Below are positions 44,397 to 55,083 of a DNA stretch of 64,000 nucleotides, in pieces. A program made the position numbers and the translations under genes. The notes under the pieces are model-generated. The model saw only the letters and a list, made by a program, of their open reading frames with translations. It did no database searches and was not told the DNA's origin. Every line of letters begins with the position of its first letter. The first letter of the stretch is position 1. Where the stretch lies: contig CM041465.1 of the NCBI GenBank assembly GCA_023213395.1, forward strand, positions 121,465,741-121,529,740, in the 5' to 3' direction. The DNA is from Cycas panzhihuaensis (Eukaryota > Cycadophyta).

Positions 44397-44405
44397 AAGA
44401 GAGGG
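44397..44405 (+). other. J polypurine tract
   Basis: AAGAGAGGG abuts the 3' LTR. Confidence 0.85.
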
Positions 44406-44617
44406 TATTAGAGTGTAATGTTTTATCTAGGTTCAAAAGGGGTAATGTTGAAATACCCTCAAATGTAACTCACATCTAAGATGTTGACACTTGGCAGTCA
44501 AAGGTGGATCGGTTACAATTCAGTTTGAAATGGTCATCTTGTATGGTGTATACTTAAAGGAGACTAGATCTCCATGGAATGCAAGTTTTTTGTTCATCTC
44601 AATTGACATTGCTATCA
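44406..44617 (+). repeat. J 3' LTR (212 bp)
   Basis: Seven differences from the 5' copy; followed by the CAAAC target copy. Confidence 0.94.
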
Positions 44618-44622
44618 CAAAC

Positions 44623-45711
44623 AGGACTTGAAGCTTGTTGTCAGTCAATTGGGAAATAGAAAATAAGTTTTTGGTCTTCCTTGGTACATAAAGAACACGT
44701 CCACTTTTTTGATGTTTCCATTTGGCAGAGCAACATGCACGGTTCTGCATCCTTGTATTGGATGAGTGGTGTCATTGCCTAGCTCAATTGATCCTAAATC
44801 TAGAAGAAGAGTTATATCGCTAAACCAAGTTCGTATGTGAGTCATGTGCTTGGAGACTCCAGAGTCTATAAACTAATCATCTTGATTCTTGTTGCACATG
44901 GTCGAGGAGAGTCTAGTCACAAACGCGGCCTATTCTTCTTCTATCTTTGCTGACTCATTCTTCTCGGACTACCCAGAGTACCTCCCTAAAGCTATGATGC
45001 TTCTCTCCAGATCAGCTTTACGGCGACGACATTTAGTGGTGAAGTGACAAGTTTTGCCACAATAGAAGCAAATGATTTAGTGGTCGAACCGTCCTCCAAA
45101 GTATTGTTGAGTATTAGGATGTGGTAGAGATCGTCCCTTTCTAGGGCTATAGATGGTCAGGCGTCTTCTCCCTTGATCAATTCCACGAGAACTGCCTCTA
45201 GTAGTGTTACCTCTTGCCCTGAATATTGACTCTAGATGAAATCCCCATGAGAATTATGCACTCCAACAGACACCAGGTTTTCATGCAACAACTTGAAGCG
45301 ACCAAGGATGGTGGTGAAGTCTTCAAATTTTGACATCTTTAGAATGGCCATTTGGTTTTTTAGAGCCATGATGCATGCAGTGTTTTTTTTAGCATACAGT
45401 GCCCTCAAGGTAGTCTAGGCCTAATGAGGGGTGGCAGCACAAGCTATATGAGGCAAGATGGTTTCTGCAATAGATAAGGTAATGGAGGCAAGTGCAAGGC
45501 CTTTCAGCTCCAGGTATATCTTCTTTTCAGCAGCATTCACAGGTTCAGGCTTGATATTCTCTATCTTGTCCCATGCACCTTGAGCCATAAGAATATACCT
45601 TATCTTGACCTTCCAGGACTCATAGTTGTCATCAGAAAGCTTCTTAGACTCAGAAAGTTGAAGAGAGGAGGCTATCATGAGGTAAATAAACTCTATCAAA
45701 TCTAGACACAA
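44623..45711 (-). pseudogene. I gag and protease
   Basis: Minus strand. Gag starts at about 45710 or 45690 (MIASSLQLSESKKLSDDNYE, then WKVKIRYILMAQGAWDKI). The middle is broken at 45190-45420. A zinc knuckle CFYCGKTCHFTTKC lies at about 45030-45075 (the residue before His changed from Gly to Cys). The protease reads FIDSGVSKHMTHIRTWFSD at about 44810-44870 (DSG intact) and GRVLYVPRKTKNLFSISQL near 44650-44700, then reaches J's insertion point. Confidence 0.85.
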
Positions 45712-46830
45712 GATTACCTAGACTCATAGGCCTGCTGATAAACCTGCAAGAGAGATTCGAGACAGGTAGCTTCATGGCGCTAACCACTACTTTATCAGGC
45801 TTCGGCGGTCGGTCAGGCTCCCTAATCTAGGATGGGCTCAAGGTCCTATAGGGTCCTCTTGTATACCCAAGGGTACATGGAGGCTTAGTTATGTAGTTGA
45901 GTTCTATCTAAGGCTTGATTCAGTAGTGTGATCTCCAATCCTTCATGTAAGGGGTAGAAAATCCACAATTACCCTTAGAACAGGGTCTCTAAGGCTGGGA
46001 ACGGGTAGTTGCCAAGCAGAGTTATCTACTTGTGGTGAGGGTAACCAAAGATGAAGACGAGAATGAGACAAAATGAAAATCATTTTCTTTTCCTTCCTTC
46101 TCTCTTTCTTTTTAACAAAGAAATCTTCAAATGAGAAATGAGGAAAACAAGAGGGTAATCAAAGATGAAGATGAGAATGAGACAAAATGAAAATCATTTT
46201 CTTTTCCTTCCTTCTCTCTTTCTTTTTAACAAAGAAATCTTCAAATGAGAAATGAGAAATATAACAAGAATAAAACTTGTACTAAGTGAGTCTGTAGCTG
46301 TATGTCATACGGACTACTGTACGGATCAATAAATGAGGCCAAAATTTGAGTTTCTAAAAAATGGTCGAAACTAGACTCAAATGAAAGATCTCATAGAGAA
46401 GAGTCTAAATCTGCAGATGGAAATTTGATTAGACTTTTCTATGGTGCAAAAAACCTAGTCAAAACCCTTAATGGTGGCTAGGGTTTTCATCAATTTTTGT
46501 TAATATTTTTTGAATCTAGTGGGGGAAGATGACCCTTGAATCATATATCAATAGAAAATTGATGACAAGAACTTTCTAATGATACCAAATTTGCCTGGTA
46601 TAAAAGTCTATATGGTGAGAAATGAGCCAAAGAACATAGTAGTGGTTGTACGGCTTCGAGGATGGTTTTGAGCAAGAAAGAGGCTGAATTTGATATCGTG
46701 CCTGAGGCACACTTGTGGGTAAACTTTCGTGATGATTTGACATAGAAAATTTTTTGGGCTGTACGATCGTATGGACTTGATCGTAGAATCGTACAAAAAC
46801 CCTTCAAGAACGGATTTAGTCACACACAAG
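45712..46830 (-). other. I leader with 114-bp tandem duplication
   Basis: About 1.1 kb non-coding. Two adjacent 114-bp copies (46037-46150 and 46151-46264) are near-identical and contain a polypyrimidine run (CTTTTCCTTCCTTCTCTCTT). Near the primer site is TGTACGATCGTATGGAC (about 46758), another GTACG-type near-palindrome; TACTGTACGGATC lies at about 46312. Confidence 0.7.
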
Positions 46831-46842
46831 GCTTTGATACCA
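46831..46842 (-). promoter_or_regulatory. I primer-binding site (tRNA-iMet type)
   Basis: Minus strand TGGTATCAAAGC directly abuts the LTR; one mismatch to the plant tRNA-iMet complement. Confidence 0.85.
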
Positions 46843-47074
46843 TGTTAGATCAAAGAAGCCAAGAGAAATAGTCACTTGATGCAAATAATGAACTCTCTTG
46901 TCTATTGAGATAGACTTAGTACATATTTATACATGAGGCCTCTAATGACACATTAGGGTTGGAGGCAAGACTAACATAGTACATTACATTTATGTTACAT
47001 GACATTAGATGTTACAGTTAAGTCATTATTTATAATGCATTAATATACAAAGGATAAGACATTATATTCTAACA
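46843..47074 (-). repeat. I 5' LTR (232 bp)
   Basis: TGTTAGATC to TTCTAACA; carries the 24 bp missing from the left copy. Minus-strand TATA region near 46922-46932. Confidence 0.92.
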
Positions 47075-47257
47075 GTAAGTTTGGAAAGGAGATTGCAGAT
47101 TTCTCTCAATTTGCTCAGACATTTGGAGTAATACTTGCCTTAAAATCTTCCTCTCCATGATATGAGTCTATTGATATCAATTTCAAAGGTGTTTGATAAA
47201 TATTTTGGAAATTCTAAGCATTTTTGTCAAAAAACCCTAGCCACTAGTTTAAGATTT

Positions 47258-47949
47258 TGTGTGCTGGTTAACAACCACTTTTGGAAGCATGGTTGTAACT
47301 ACGGATTGGCTATCTTTGTTGTTCTTTGCCGCTGGCGCCGATGTGGCTACGATTGCGGTATGTCGCCATCGCCGCGATCGCTGCGATTGCTACTACTGCG
47401 GTGATTACGACTACTGCGACTGCTGCTGCCGCGACTGCGATGCGATTGCTGCTGCTGCGGTGACTACGACTACTGCGATTGCTGCTGCTGTGGCTGCGAT
47501 TGCTGCTGTTGCTGCCACAACTGTGATATGATTGCTGCTGCTGCGATCGAGGCGTGGTTACCGGTGGTATTCGAGGGCTGCGGCTACTACTACGACTGCA
47601 GATGCGACGAGGGTAGACCGTGGGCGGCACGTGCAGCGGGCAAATTAGTAAGGACAGGACAATTTTGAAACAGTTATGTAACTATATGCATGTCGCATAT
47701 AAAGAACAAGAATAGAGATCATCTGTATGTATGTATGTATTCTTTGACGTCTGATTGGTCTGGGTTGTAACCCACGTATTGGGCAGCCGGTCCTCTAGTT
47801 GTAATTGTTCCGGCATGCGTATGGTTGTGAGAGGACTAGACGCAGTGCCTTTTGTCATGAATAAAATGGTTCTTGATGTTCTCACCAAATGTGCGTCTTT
47901 TTTCCATTTGAATTCTGCATGTTAGGACAGTTAGAGAGAGGCGCACACA
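47258..47949 (+). repeat. E 5' LTR (692 bp) with GC-rich triplet tract
   Basis: TGTGTGCTGG to GCGCACACA. The first half (about 47330-47530) is a run of imperfect triplets (GCG, GCT, GAT, TAC, CTG) far richer in GC than its surroundings. TATA box TATAAA at 47698-47703, TTGACGTC at about 47738. It is shorter than the 3' copy, the difference lying in the triplet tract. Confidence 0.95.
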
Positions 47950-47952
47950 TCT

Positions 47953-47964
47953 TGGTTCCGTTGC
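47953..47964 (+). promoter_or_regulatory. E primer-binding site (tRNA-Glu-like)
   Basis: TGGTTCCGTTGC three bases after the LTR; identical to D's site. Matches the complement of an acceptor stem ending CAACGGAACCA. Confidence 0.72.
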
Positions 47965-48013
47965 TGATTTTCCTAACCAAAGAAGAATGAGATGTTGAGG
48001 TCGGAGGTTGTCC

Positions 48014-50399
48014 ATGCCACCTAGGGATGATTCGTTGAGAAAGGCCAAGTCAAGAGAGGAACGAAGCCGATGCTGGGACGCGGAGAGAAGCCAGGAAGGC
48101 ACGCGCAGACCCAGGGAGTCGGTAGAAAGAAAACCGGCAAAGAGATTAGTCGGGAAGGGGCGGCAGGAAGAAAGTTAGAACCCACTTACAGGCGTAGGAT
48201 GCGACAGACAGAAAGAAGCCCAGGAGGATAAGGGACAGGCAGAAAAAGAAAAGAAAATCACAAAAAAGACCCCTAAAGAGAAAGCAAAGCCAAGGCAGGA
48301 GAGAGAGAGAGACCTGCAAGATTTTCAGGACAGTCAAGAAGAAGAAAATAATCTTCAGAAATGTGAAGATACTCAGTTGAAGGAGAAACAGTGGAAAATT
48401 TCTGAAGAAAACCAGAATTTTGTACAAAAGTATTTTCAAAATTCTGAAGAGGAAGATGGAAATCTGCTGGGAAATCAACAGAATGGAGGGCTGAAAAACC
48501 AACAAGGTTTAAGCCTGGAAGGAGATGAGAAATGGCTGGAAAATCAGCAGAATTCAGAGTTTATAAACCAGTAAGAACTAAATTTTAATGAAGATGAAAG
48601 GTTGCAGGAGAAAAGGCTAAAGGAAGACAGAGATTTCCAGAATTCTGGAAAAAATCAGTTTGGAGATTGGAGTCAGAAAAGAATTGAAGAAGAAGGGCTG
48701 AAACTTGAAGAAGACCAAGGAAATCTGTCACATCCTAAAGACTTATTGTTGGAACTGGAAGAGAACCAGGGAAACAAATTGTTGGAATCTGTAGAAATTC
48801 AAGAAGATCTACAAAGAATTGAAGAAAAATAGACCGTCATAGAAGAAGGAAAGACACTTAACTTGGAGATATACAGTACAACCACAGCAAGGTGGGACTG
48901 TTATATATTGGAGGTAAAAGAAACCCATTCCCATGTATTAAATCCATTGTATAGAATGACTCGGATCTTTCCAAGTTCATCATTCGTGGAGGAAAGCCCA
49001 GAAAGTGCAAATTTGAGGCAAGAAAGAAGTGAAGGAGAATTGAACATAACTGGACCAGAATCCACAGGTCTGAGGAATATGGCGCAAGGAAGAGGAACCC
49101 AAACGATTCCCCCATATGTAATAGTCGAGAACGATGCCATGTTCGGGCATTTACAATTTGACGGCTTGGGAGATCCTGGAGATCATTTGGCCTTATTCTC
49201 CAATATGTTGAAAATTAAGAAGATTAAAGATCTAGAGGAAATAAAGGCAAGATTTTTCTCTACATTGCGAGGAACAGCAATCGCCTAGTACCAATATGTA
49301 GCAAAGACGAATCCCACTTGGGAAGTGGTCCAGACACAATTCCTGGATAGATTTCAGCAGCTAAGAGATCTAATGTCGATATTCCAGGCCTTGGAAGAAA
49401 TCAGACAAATACCGGGTGAGTCCATTAATGATTTTGATGGAAGACTTAAAATTATTTTTAATAAAATGGACCCTCTTATGCCAATGAATCCAATGCTGTC
49501 CCTGAAATACTTTGTGTAAGGATTGCTGTCCCACTTAAAAGAAAAAAATCATGTTTCATCCTTTGAATAGTTATGAGCAGGTTAAGGAGTTAGCATTAGG
49601 CTTTGAAAATCAAATGAGGATAGCACAATTGCAGAATGGAACCCAGAATTTTGGGCAGATATTCCACCTACAGGGACCACAAAACCGTAAATTGAAGCTT
49701 TGAAAAGAAGTAGAGTTGAAACAACAGCCCTTAGGAATGTCTGTTGAAACAAATCAGCAAAACGAAGAAATTGAAAAATTAAGAATGGAAATAGCCAAAT
49801 TGAAAATGGGGAAATCCTGAGAAAATATATGGTGCCCTCATCTGTGTGGACAACCAGGCCACTTTAAAAATGAACATCAGCAAATGGAAAGAAAATGGTG
49901 CGAAATCTACAAAAGAGGAAACCACTATATGCGGGAATGTTACCACAGAAATCCAGTAAGGGAATCCTTTTATCAAAAGAAAGAGAATTCTTTTTTCAAA
50001 CAATATAAAGGAAAGACAAAGCTAATCCGCTGTCATATGTGTTCAAGATGGGGGCACTTCAGGATAGATTGTCCACTGCAGAAGCAAGGAAAAGACTATA
50101 TTTGTGAGGAATGTGGGCCAGCAAACCATGAGTGGGCAAATTGCCCAAAGAATTTTGGTCTGAAAGTGCAAACTTCTAATCTGGCTACAAAAATTCTAGA
50201 TAAGGAGAAGCCAGTATATATTCAAACAAGAAGCGGAAAGGTCATACACACAACAAGTAGCAATAACTTTCCGGATGTAGCAGTGGAAAAAGAAAGATTA
50301 CAAGAGGCTGTTAAAGCTATACAAGAGGCTACAAGGACTGTGCAGATAGATGAATTGGAACAAGCAAACCGGTTCAAAGGACAAGTGTACCAAAGGTGA
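48014..50399 (+). pseudogene. E gag with four zinc knuckles
   Basis: ATG at 48014 (MPPRDDSLRKAKSREERS) is in frame with everything to about 49519; stops lie at about 48176, 48572, 48830, 49287 and 49517. The N-terminal 280 residues are basic, then a Glu/Gln/Asn-rich quasi-repeat (ENQ, GNQ, NQQN). Capsid: FDGLGDPGDHLALFSNMLKI, ARFFSTLRGTAIA, WEVVQTQFLDRFQ, IPGESINDFDGRL. After a frameshift (49520-49880) come four knuckles at about 49830-50150: two degenerate (CGQPGHFKNEH; CEIYKRGNHYMREC) and two intact (CHMCSRWGHFRIDC; CEECGPANHEWANC). The C-terminus at 50399 leads to protease. Confidence 0.87.
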
Positions 50400-50499
50400 C
50401 CACCAGTGCATGAAGAACGATTGGATAAGAATCCGTGGCAAAAATTGCAAGAGATAAAAGAGTTATTAACGGAATCAGGTATATCTATTCCTATAACCG

Positions 50500-50978
50500 T
50501 TATCTTTAAATGGTGGGAAGTCGGTTATTTTTTAGATCACATGGAAAAGCCAGTGTTGTGAACTACAAAGATGGATGCAATTGATCCAAGAGTTCCAATG
50601 ATTCTGTTCGGAACAATGATATGTAAAACAGTAGTGGATGGTGGATCAGGAGTGAATGTGCTTCCTGAATCCACATGGATTTCATTGGGACGGCCGAAAT
50701 TGGTTTCCCCAAATTATGCAATTCGGTTAGCTAACCAGTTGCAAGTTCGACCAATGGGGTCTTTGCTGAATATCCCAGTAACGGTGGCAGGAATTACGGT
50801 TTGCTTAGACTTTGCAGTTGTAAGAATGCAGGATCACAATAAAACATATCCTGCACTCCTAGGACGACCATGGCTGTTGGCAACGGAGGCCTTGCAAAAT
50901 TGGGGAAAGCTGACTCACCTTATATTCTGCAGGAAAGAAAGTCGTATTGCCTCTTTACTCAGATGGACCACACATTGA
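50500..50978 (+). pseudogene. E aspartic protease
   Basis: Polyprotein protease. MILFGTMICKTVVDGGSGVN gives the active-site strand with DGG instead of DSG or DTG, followed by LPESTWISLGRPKL, RLANQLQVRPMGSLLNIPVT and YPALLGRPWLLATEALQNWG. One open frame from 50571 to 50978, in the frame of the upstream gag C-terminus, with a stop at about 50558. D has the same DGG. Confidence 0.85.
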
Positions 50979-51640
50979 AAAAGTAGAAGATGATGATAGA
51001 TTGTCCTTGACAACCGTGACGCCAGCCTACAACAGTAAGTCCTTGTTCAGAGACGGCGTTTCAAGCCCTGAAGACCCCTCCACAAATTGCAAGCAAGGCT
51101 TCATCTACATATTTGCTGGATTGGTTGCAGTACACTTGGGAAGAAACAAGAGAAAAATCCTTAAGATGTTATCTTATGGATTTGTGTCCAGATGAAATTG
51201 AACCAAGTGGAAAAGGTAACATTGTAATGGAAGAAGATGTTGTAATTTCCTCTCTTAATAAAATTCAGCACAATTGCCTGTATGATTTGTCTGGTAATAT
51301 GGCAAAAACAAATTGTTTGATTAAACAAAAGAATGTCTCTTTTGTAGAAAGGGAAAATAGTTGTCAATCAAATCAGGAAGAAATAAGAAACTTTCCACAA
51401 ACATATTCTGTCATAGAGTATGGATCCAAGGAAATTTATGAAACACCAGCCTATGAATTAAACCCAGATGGGAAAACAGTACAAGGGAGGAAACTCCAAC
51501 TTAAATCCATTAATGTTGGAACAGAAGGAAATCCAAAATGGATACAAATAGGTGATTACTGGGAGCCCGAGATAATGCAAAAAGCAACATCCCTTTTTTC
51601 TGAATTCAAGGATGTTTTTGCATGGTCCTCTAAGGACTGA
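50979..51640 (+). pseudogene. E protease-RT linker
   Basis: About 220 codons with no capsid-like block. The 3' half is YSVIEYGSKEIYETPAYELN, then LKSINVGTEGNPKWIQIGDYW and SLFSEFKDVFAWSSKD, which is the lead-in to gypsy RT. The linker in D is about 900 bp longer because of the gag-like domain. Confidence 0.65.
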
Positions 51641-52900
51641 AGGAATCCCTCCAGTGGGTGAGCATAAAATAGAATTAATGGAAAATGTAAGACCAAGAAG
51701 GCGAGACCTTACAGATGAACCCACATTACAAGGAATGAGTAAAGATGGAGTTGGATAAGTCTGGAAGTCTGGTTATATCTTTGAAGTAGAAACAATGAAT
51801 GGGTCACCCGAGTGGTGGTGCCTAAGAAGAACGGGAAACTCCACATTTGCGTAGATTACAGGGCTTTAAATAAAGCCACAAAGAAAGATCCATTCCCTAT
51901 TCCCTTCACAGAAGATGTGTTGGAGAAGGTAGCAGGGCATGAAATTTTTTCATTCACAGATGGTTTCAGTGGATATAATCAAGTCCAGATTGCAGCAGAA
52001 GATCAGTTAAAGACAACAATCGTCACAGAATGGGGCACTTATGCATATAGGCTCATGCCATTTGGGCTGACAAATGCTCCTGCAACATTCCAGAGGATTA
52101 TTTTGAAAATCTTCGGGAAGTTGTTAGGAAAAGCAATTGAGGTGTTTTTGGATGATTGGACCTTGTACAATCGATTACAAGATCACCTGCTCCAACTAAG
52201 GATAATGCTGGAATTATGCAAGGAACATAGGTTATGCCTAAACCCGGATAAATGTACCTTTATGGTACCATTTGGATCCTTGTTGGGACACATCGTCTCC
52301 AAGGAAGGATTGATGACAGATCCGTCTAAGGTGGAGGTGATTCTGAAGTTTCGAGTACCACAAAACCGAAAAAATTTGAAAGGTTTTTTGGGTATGACTG
52401 GATATTATCGGAAATTTATAAAAGGGTATGCTCAGATAGCCTATCCCTTGGAGTCGTTGTTGAAGAAAACGATAAAATGGGAATGGGCTATGCGACAACA
52501 ACTATCTTTGGATGCTTTGAAGAAAAAGATAGTGGAAGCCCATGTACTTAAGTTTCCAGATTGGAACAAACCGTTCCATGTACGTGTGGATGCATCACTA
52601 TATGCCATTGGCTGTGTGTTGGCTCAACCAGCAAATGAGAAAATCGATCTCCCTATTGTTTTTGCCAGCAGGAAGTTGTCATTCTGAACGTAACTATCTG
52701 ATTCTGAGTAATGTGAAGGATTAGGCATGGTGTATGATTTGCAAAAGTTTCGACATTATTTGTTGGCAAATCCATTTGTGTTTTTTGTAGATCATCAAGC
52801 TTTACAGTATTTAGTTAATAAACCAATCTTGCAGGGAAGAATTAGTCGCTGGCTAATGTTATTCTAAGAATTCATGTTCAAGATTGTAGTTAAGAAAGGA
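51641..52900 (+). pseudogene. E reverse transcriptase and RNase H
   Basis: RT: VVPKKNGKLHICVDYRALNK, DPFPIPFTEDVLEKVAGHEI, FSFTDGFSGYNQVQIAAEDQ, LMPFGLTNAPATFQRIILKI and the catalytic IEVFLDDWTLYN (FLDD). Then LLGHIVSKEGLMTDPSKVEV and GFLGMTGYYRKFIKGYAQI. RNase H: FHVRVDASLYAIGCVLAQPA, PIVFASRKLS; a frameshift near 52683 is followed by FRHYLLANPFVFFVDHQALQ. The RT frame 51812-52687 is open. Immediately upstream (51640-51810) two frame shifts separate KDVFAWSSKD from RT. Confidence 0.93.
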
Positions 52901-54265
52901 GAAAAACATGTTATACTAGATCAGTTATCAAGAATGAAAGAAGGAGAGTTAGGTGAAGGAGTGTTTGACGACTTTCCAGACCACAAATTGTTTTCAATTG
53001 AAGTCGTTCTAGCTTGGTATGAGGGAATTGCAGAATATCTAGCTACGGGACAAACACCTCGAGGGATGGAAAAGGCAGAATGGAGAAGTTTTATTAAAAA
53101 AACTTTTCCATTTTAACTGATAGGTGGTATGCGATATAAGCTAGGACCTGATGAAGTTCTGCGGAGGTGCATACTTCAACATGAAGTAGAGCCGGTCCTA
53201 AGGGAAGCCCATTAAGGGATAGCTTCATCCCATCATGGAGGAGAAGCCACAGCAAGAAAAATATTGACTGTAGGGTCATGGTGGCCAACACTGTTCGAAG
53301 ATGCAGAAAGGTGGGTAAAATCCTGTGATATCTGTCAACAAGCAGGGAAGCCGTCAAAGCAGAATTTTATGCCTCTTAATCCTATACTGGCCCAAGTTCC
53401 ATTTGAAAAATGGGGATTGGATTTTGCAAGACCAATCAGTCCCCCAGCAAGAAGGACAAATGCAAGATATATATTGGTGGCCACAGACTTTTTGACCAAA
53501 TGGACCGAGGTTAAACCAATGAAGAAATGTGATGTAAGAAGCACAGCTTGCTTCTTATATGAAGTCATCATAATAAGATTCGGATGTCCTTTGGAAATTA
53601 TATCAGATCAAGGAAGCGCCTTTCTGAATCAAACAATCAAATACTTGACCATAGAATTTTTGATTCAACATGGCAAGTCTTTGCCATATTATCCTAGAGC
53701 AAATGGTCAAGTAGAAAGTACAAATAAAATCCTGAAGATTGCCTTGATGAAAATTTGTAATGGTCAGCGAACTAATTGGGCGGAAAAATTGCATTCAGTC
53801 CTATGGGCAGATAGAACAATGAAGAAAAGATTGCACAAACAGACCCCATTTCAACTGGTTTACGGATTGGAAGTTGTGGTTCCTGTAGAATTTCAAGCAG
53901 AAAGCCTGAGAGTGGCTCAACATCTCAGGGCAGACCCAGAAATTTCCTATGATCAATGATTGATCCAATTAATAAAGCTGGACGAGACCAGAGCACGAGC
54001 ATTGTGGGAAATAAAAGTGGAAAAGAAAAGGCGGAAAGCGTGGCATGACCGCCACCTTAAAAAACCTGACTTTAAGGTAAATGATTTGGTATTATTGTAT
54101 GATAGTAAATTTAAGTTTAAACCAGGCAAAATGAAAATAAGATGGTTAGGACCATATAGGATTGATTGTATTCATGATAATGGAGCCGTAAAATTGCAAC
54201 AATTGGATGGTCAGCCATTGACTAAATTAGTCAATGGCAGTAGGTTAAAATTGTATAGAATGTAA
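52901..54265 (+). pseudogene. E integrase (Ty3/gypsy)
   Basis: Post-RNase H linker (HVILDQLSRMKEGELGEGV), stop at about 53116, then the HHCC finger (SSHHGGEATARKI, CDICQQAGKPSKQ). Core: WGLDFARPISPPARRTNARY (first Asp), ISDQGSAFLNQTIKYLT (second Asp), LPYYPRANGQVESTNK (Glu). The stop at 53957-53959 precedes the C-terminal frame 53960-54265 with DLVLLYDSKFKFKPGKMKI and RWLGPYRIDCIHDNG (GPY module), ending VNGSRLKLYRM. No frameshift between 53264 and 54265, so damage is light. Confidence 0.93.
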
Positions 54266-54689
54266 AAAAAAGAAAAAAAAAAAGTGTGAACATCATTAAC
54301 TAAGGAACAATTATTCCTGGTAAAGACATTATAAGAACGAAAAATATTTGTAGTATTAACCAATGGGAAATAAAGTAAGCCGTACAAGCATGTAAGAAGG
54401 TGCGACTAGACTTTAATGTCTTAATCAGGCATAATTAAGAGATGCGGGAAAGTGCAGAAAGTATGGATGTGACACATAACGATCTCTTCATAACTACCTA
54501 GTTATGATAAAATGTAATGCAAGCTCGCCACACGGAATTGGGAGGCTATGAAATAGCCTGAATCGCAAAACAACGGCGGGAAAACAACCCACAGATTTAG
54601 GACATTTATAGAGCAGAATGAAATATAATGTAACGGCGCTGTGCAGCATAGAAAAGAACAGAAGAAGTACAACATTAGTTGCAGAAACG

Positions 54690-54975
54690 AACAAGTTCAA
54701 GGTTGCAAAGATGGACAAGTTCGAGGTTGCAAAAACGAACAAGTTCGAGGTTGCAGCAACGGTTGCAAAGATAGCAGCAACGGTTGTAGAGGTAGCAGCA
54801 ACGGTCGCAGAGGTAGCAGCAACGGTTGCAGAGGTAGCAACGGTCAGAGGTAGCAAGAACGGTTGCGAGGCGAGTATCGCATTTAATTTGAGTCCGCAGA
54901 GATAGCAGTAACGGTTGCAGAGATAGCAGTAATGGTTGCGGAGATAGCAGTAACGATTGCGATGGTAGCAATAAC
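54690..54975. repeat. 21-bp minisatellite between integrase and ORF3 of E
   Basis: Units close to GCAGCAACGGTTGCAGAGGTA, tandem from about 54770 to 54850, with diverged 21-bp units before (54690-54770, AACAAGTTCGAGGTTGCAAA-type) and after (54895-54975, GCAGTAACGGTTGCAGAGATA-type). Long reading frames on both strands here (VAATVAEVAATVAEVA or similar) are products of the repeat. Confidence 0.85.
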
Positions 54976-55083
54976 GGATAAACTCAAGTAGTAGGACGAA
55001 CGATTTCAGAGTATAGAATTGCGGAAAGATTCATAGGCGTAATTATAAGTGGGTATAATTTCTAAAGTGACGATAAGGGAAAA

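Larger units (their letters stand above)
39432..44617 (+). mobile_element. Copia element J, plus strand, nested in I
   Basis: A 5186-bp element with 212-bp LTRs at both ends (39432-39643, 44406-44617) and perfect CAAAC target copies (39427-39431, 44618-44622). It inserted in I between the residues LTDNKLQVLF and FDGDGCVIFD of the GAG-pre-integrase region; the reading resumes exactly on each side. The LTRs differ at seven positions (hand count, 3.3%). Both LTRs start TATTAG rather than TGTTAG. Confidence 0.95.
36418..47074 (-). mobile_element. Copia element I, minus strand, nested in H
   Basis: LTRs 36418-36627 and 46843-47074 with TGTTAGA/TCTAACA-type inverted termini. Candidate target copies are GTGGG (left) and GTAAG (right), matching at three of five. 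A primer site abuts the right LTR and a polypurine tract the left LTR, fixing the minus orientation. Gag and protease (44623-45711) are separated from integrase to RNase H (36640-39431) by element J. Without J it is about 5.5 kb. Confidence 0.92.

Noticed and set aside
47162-47531. Cysteine-rich reading frames (many Cys, Asp, Tyr) in E's 5' LTR
   Set aside because: They arise from the GC-rich triplet tract inside the LTR; no start context, and the frame is not kept in the 3' LTR.
54494-54971. Repetitive Ala/Thr/Val and Cys/Leu-rich frames on both strands
   Set aside because: Products of the 21-bp minisatellite; every frame stays open because the unit is a multiple of three.
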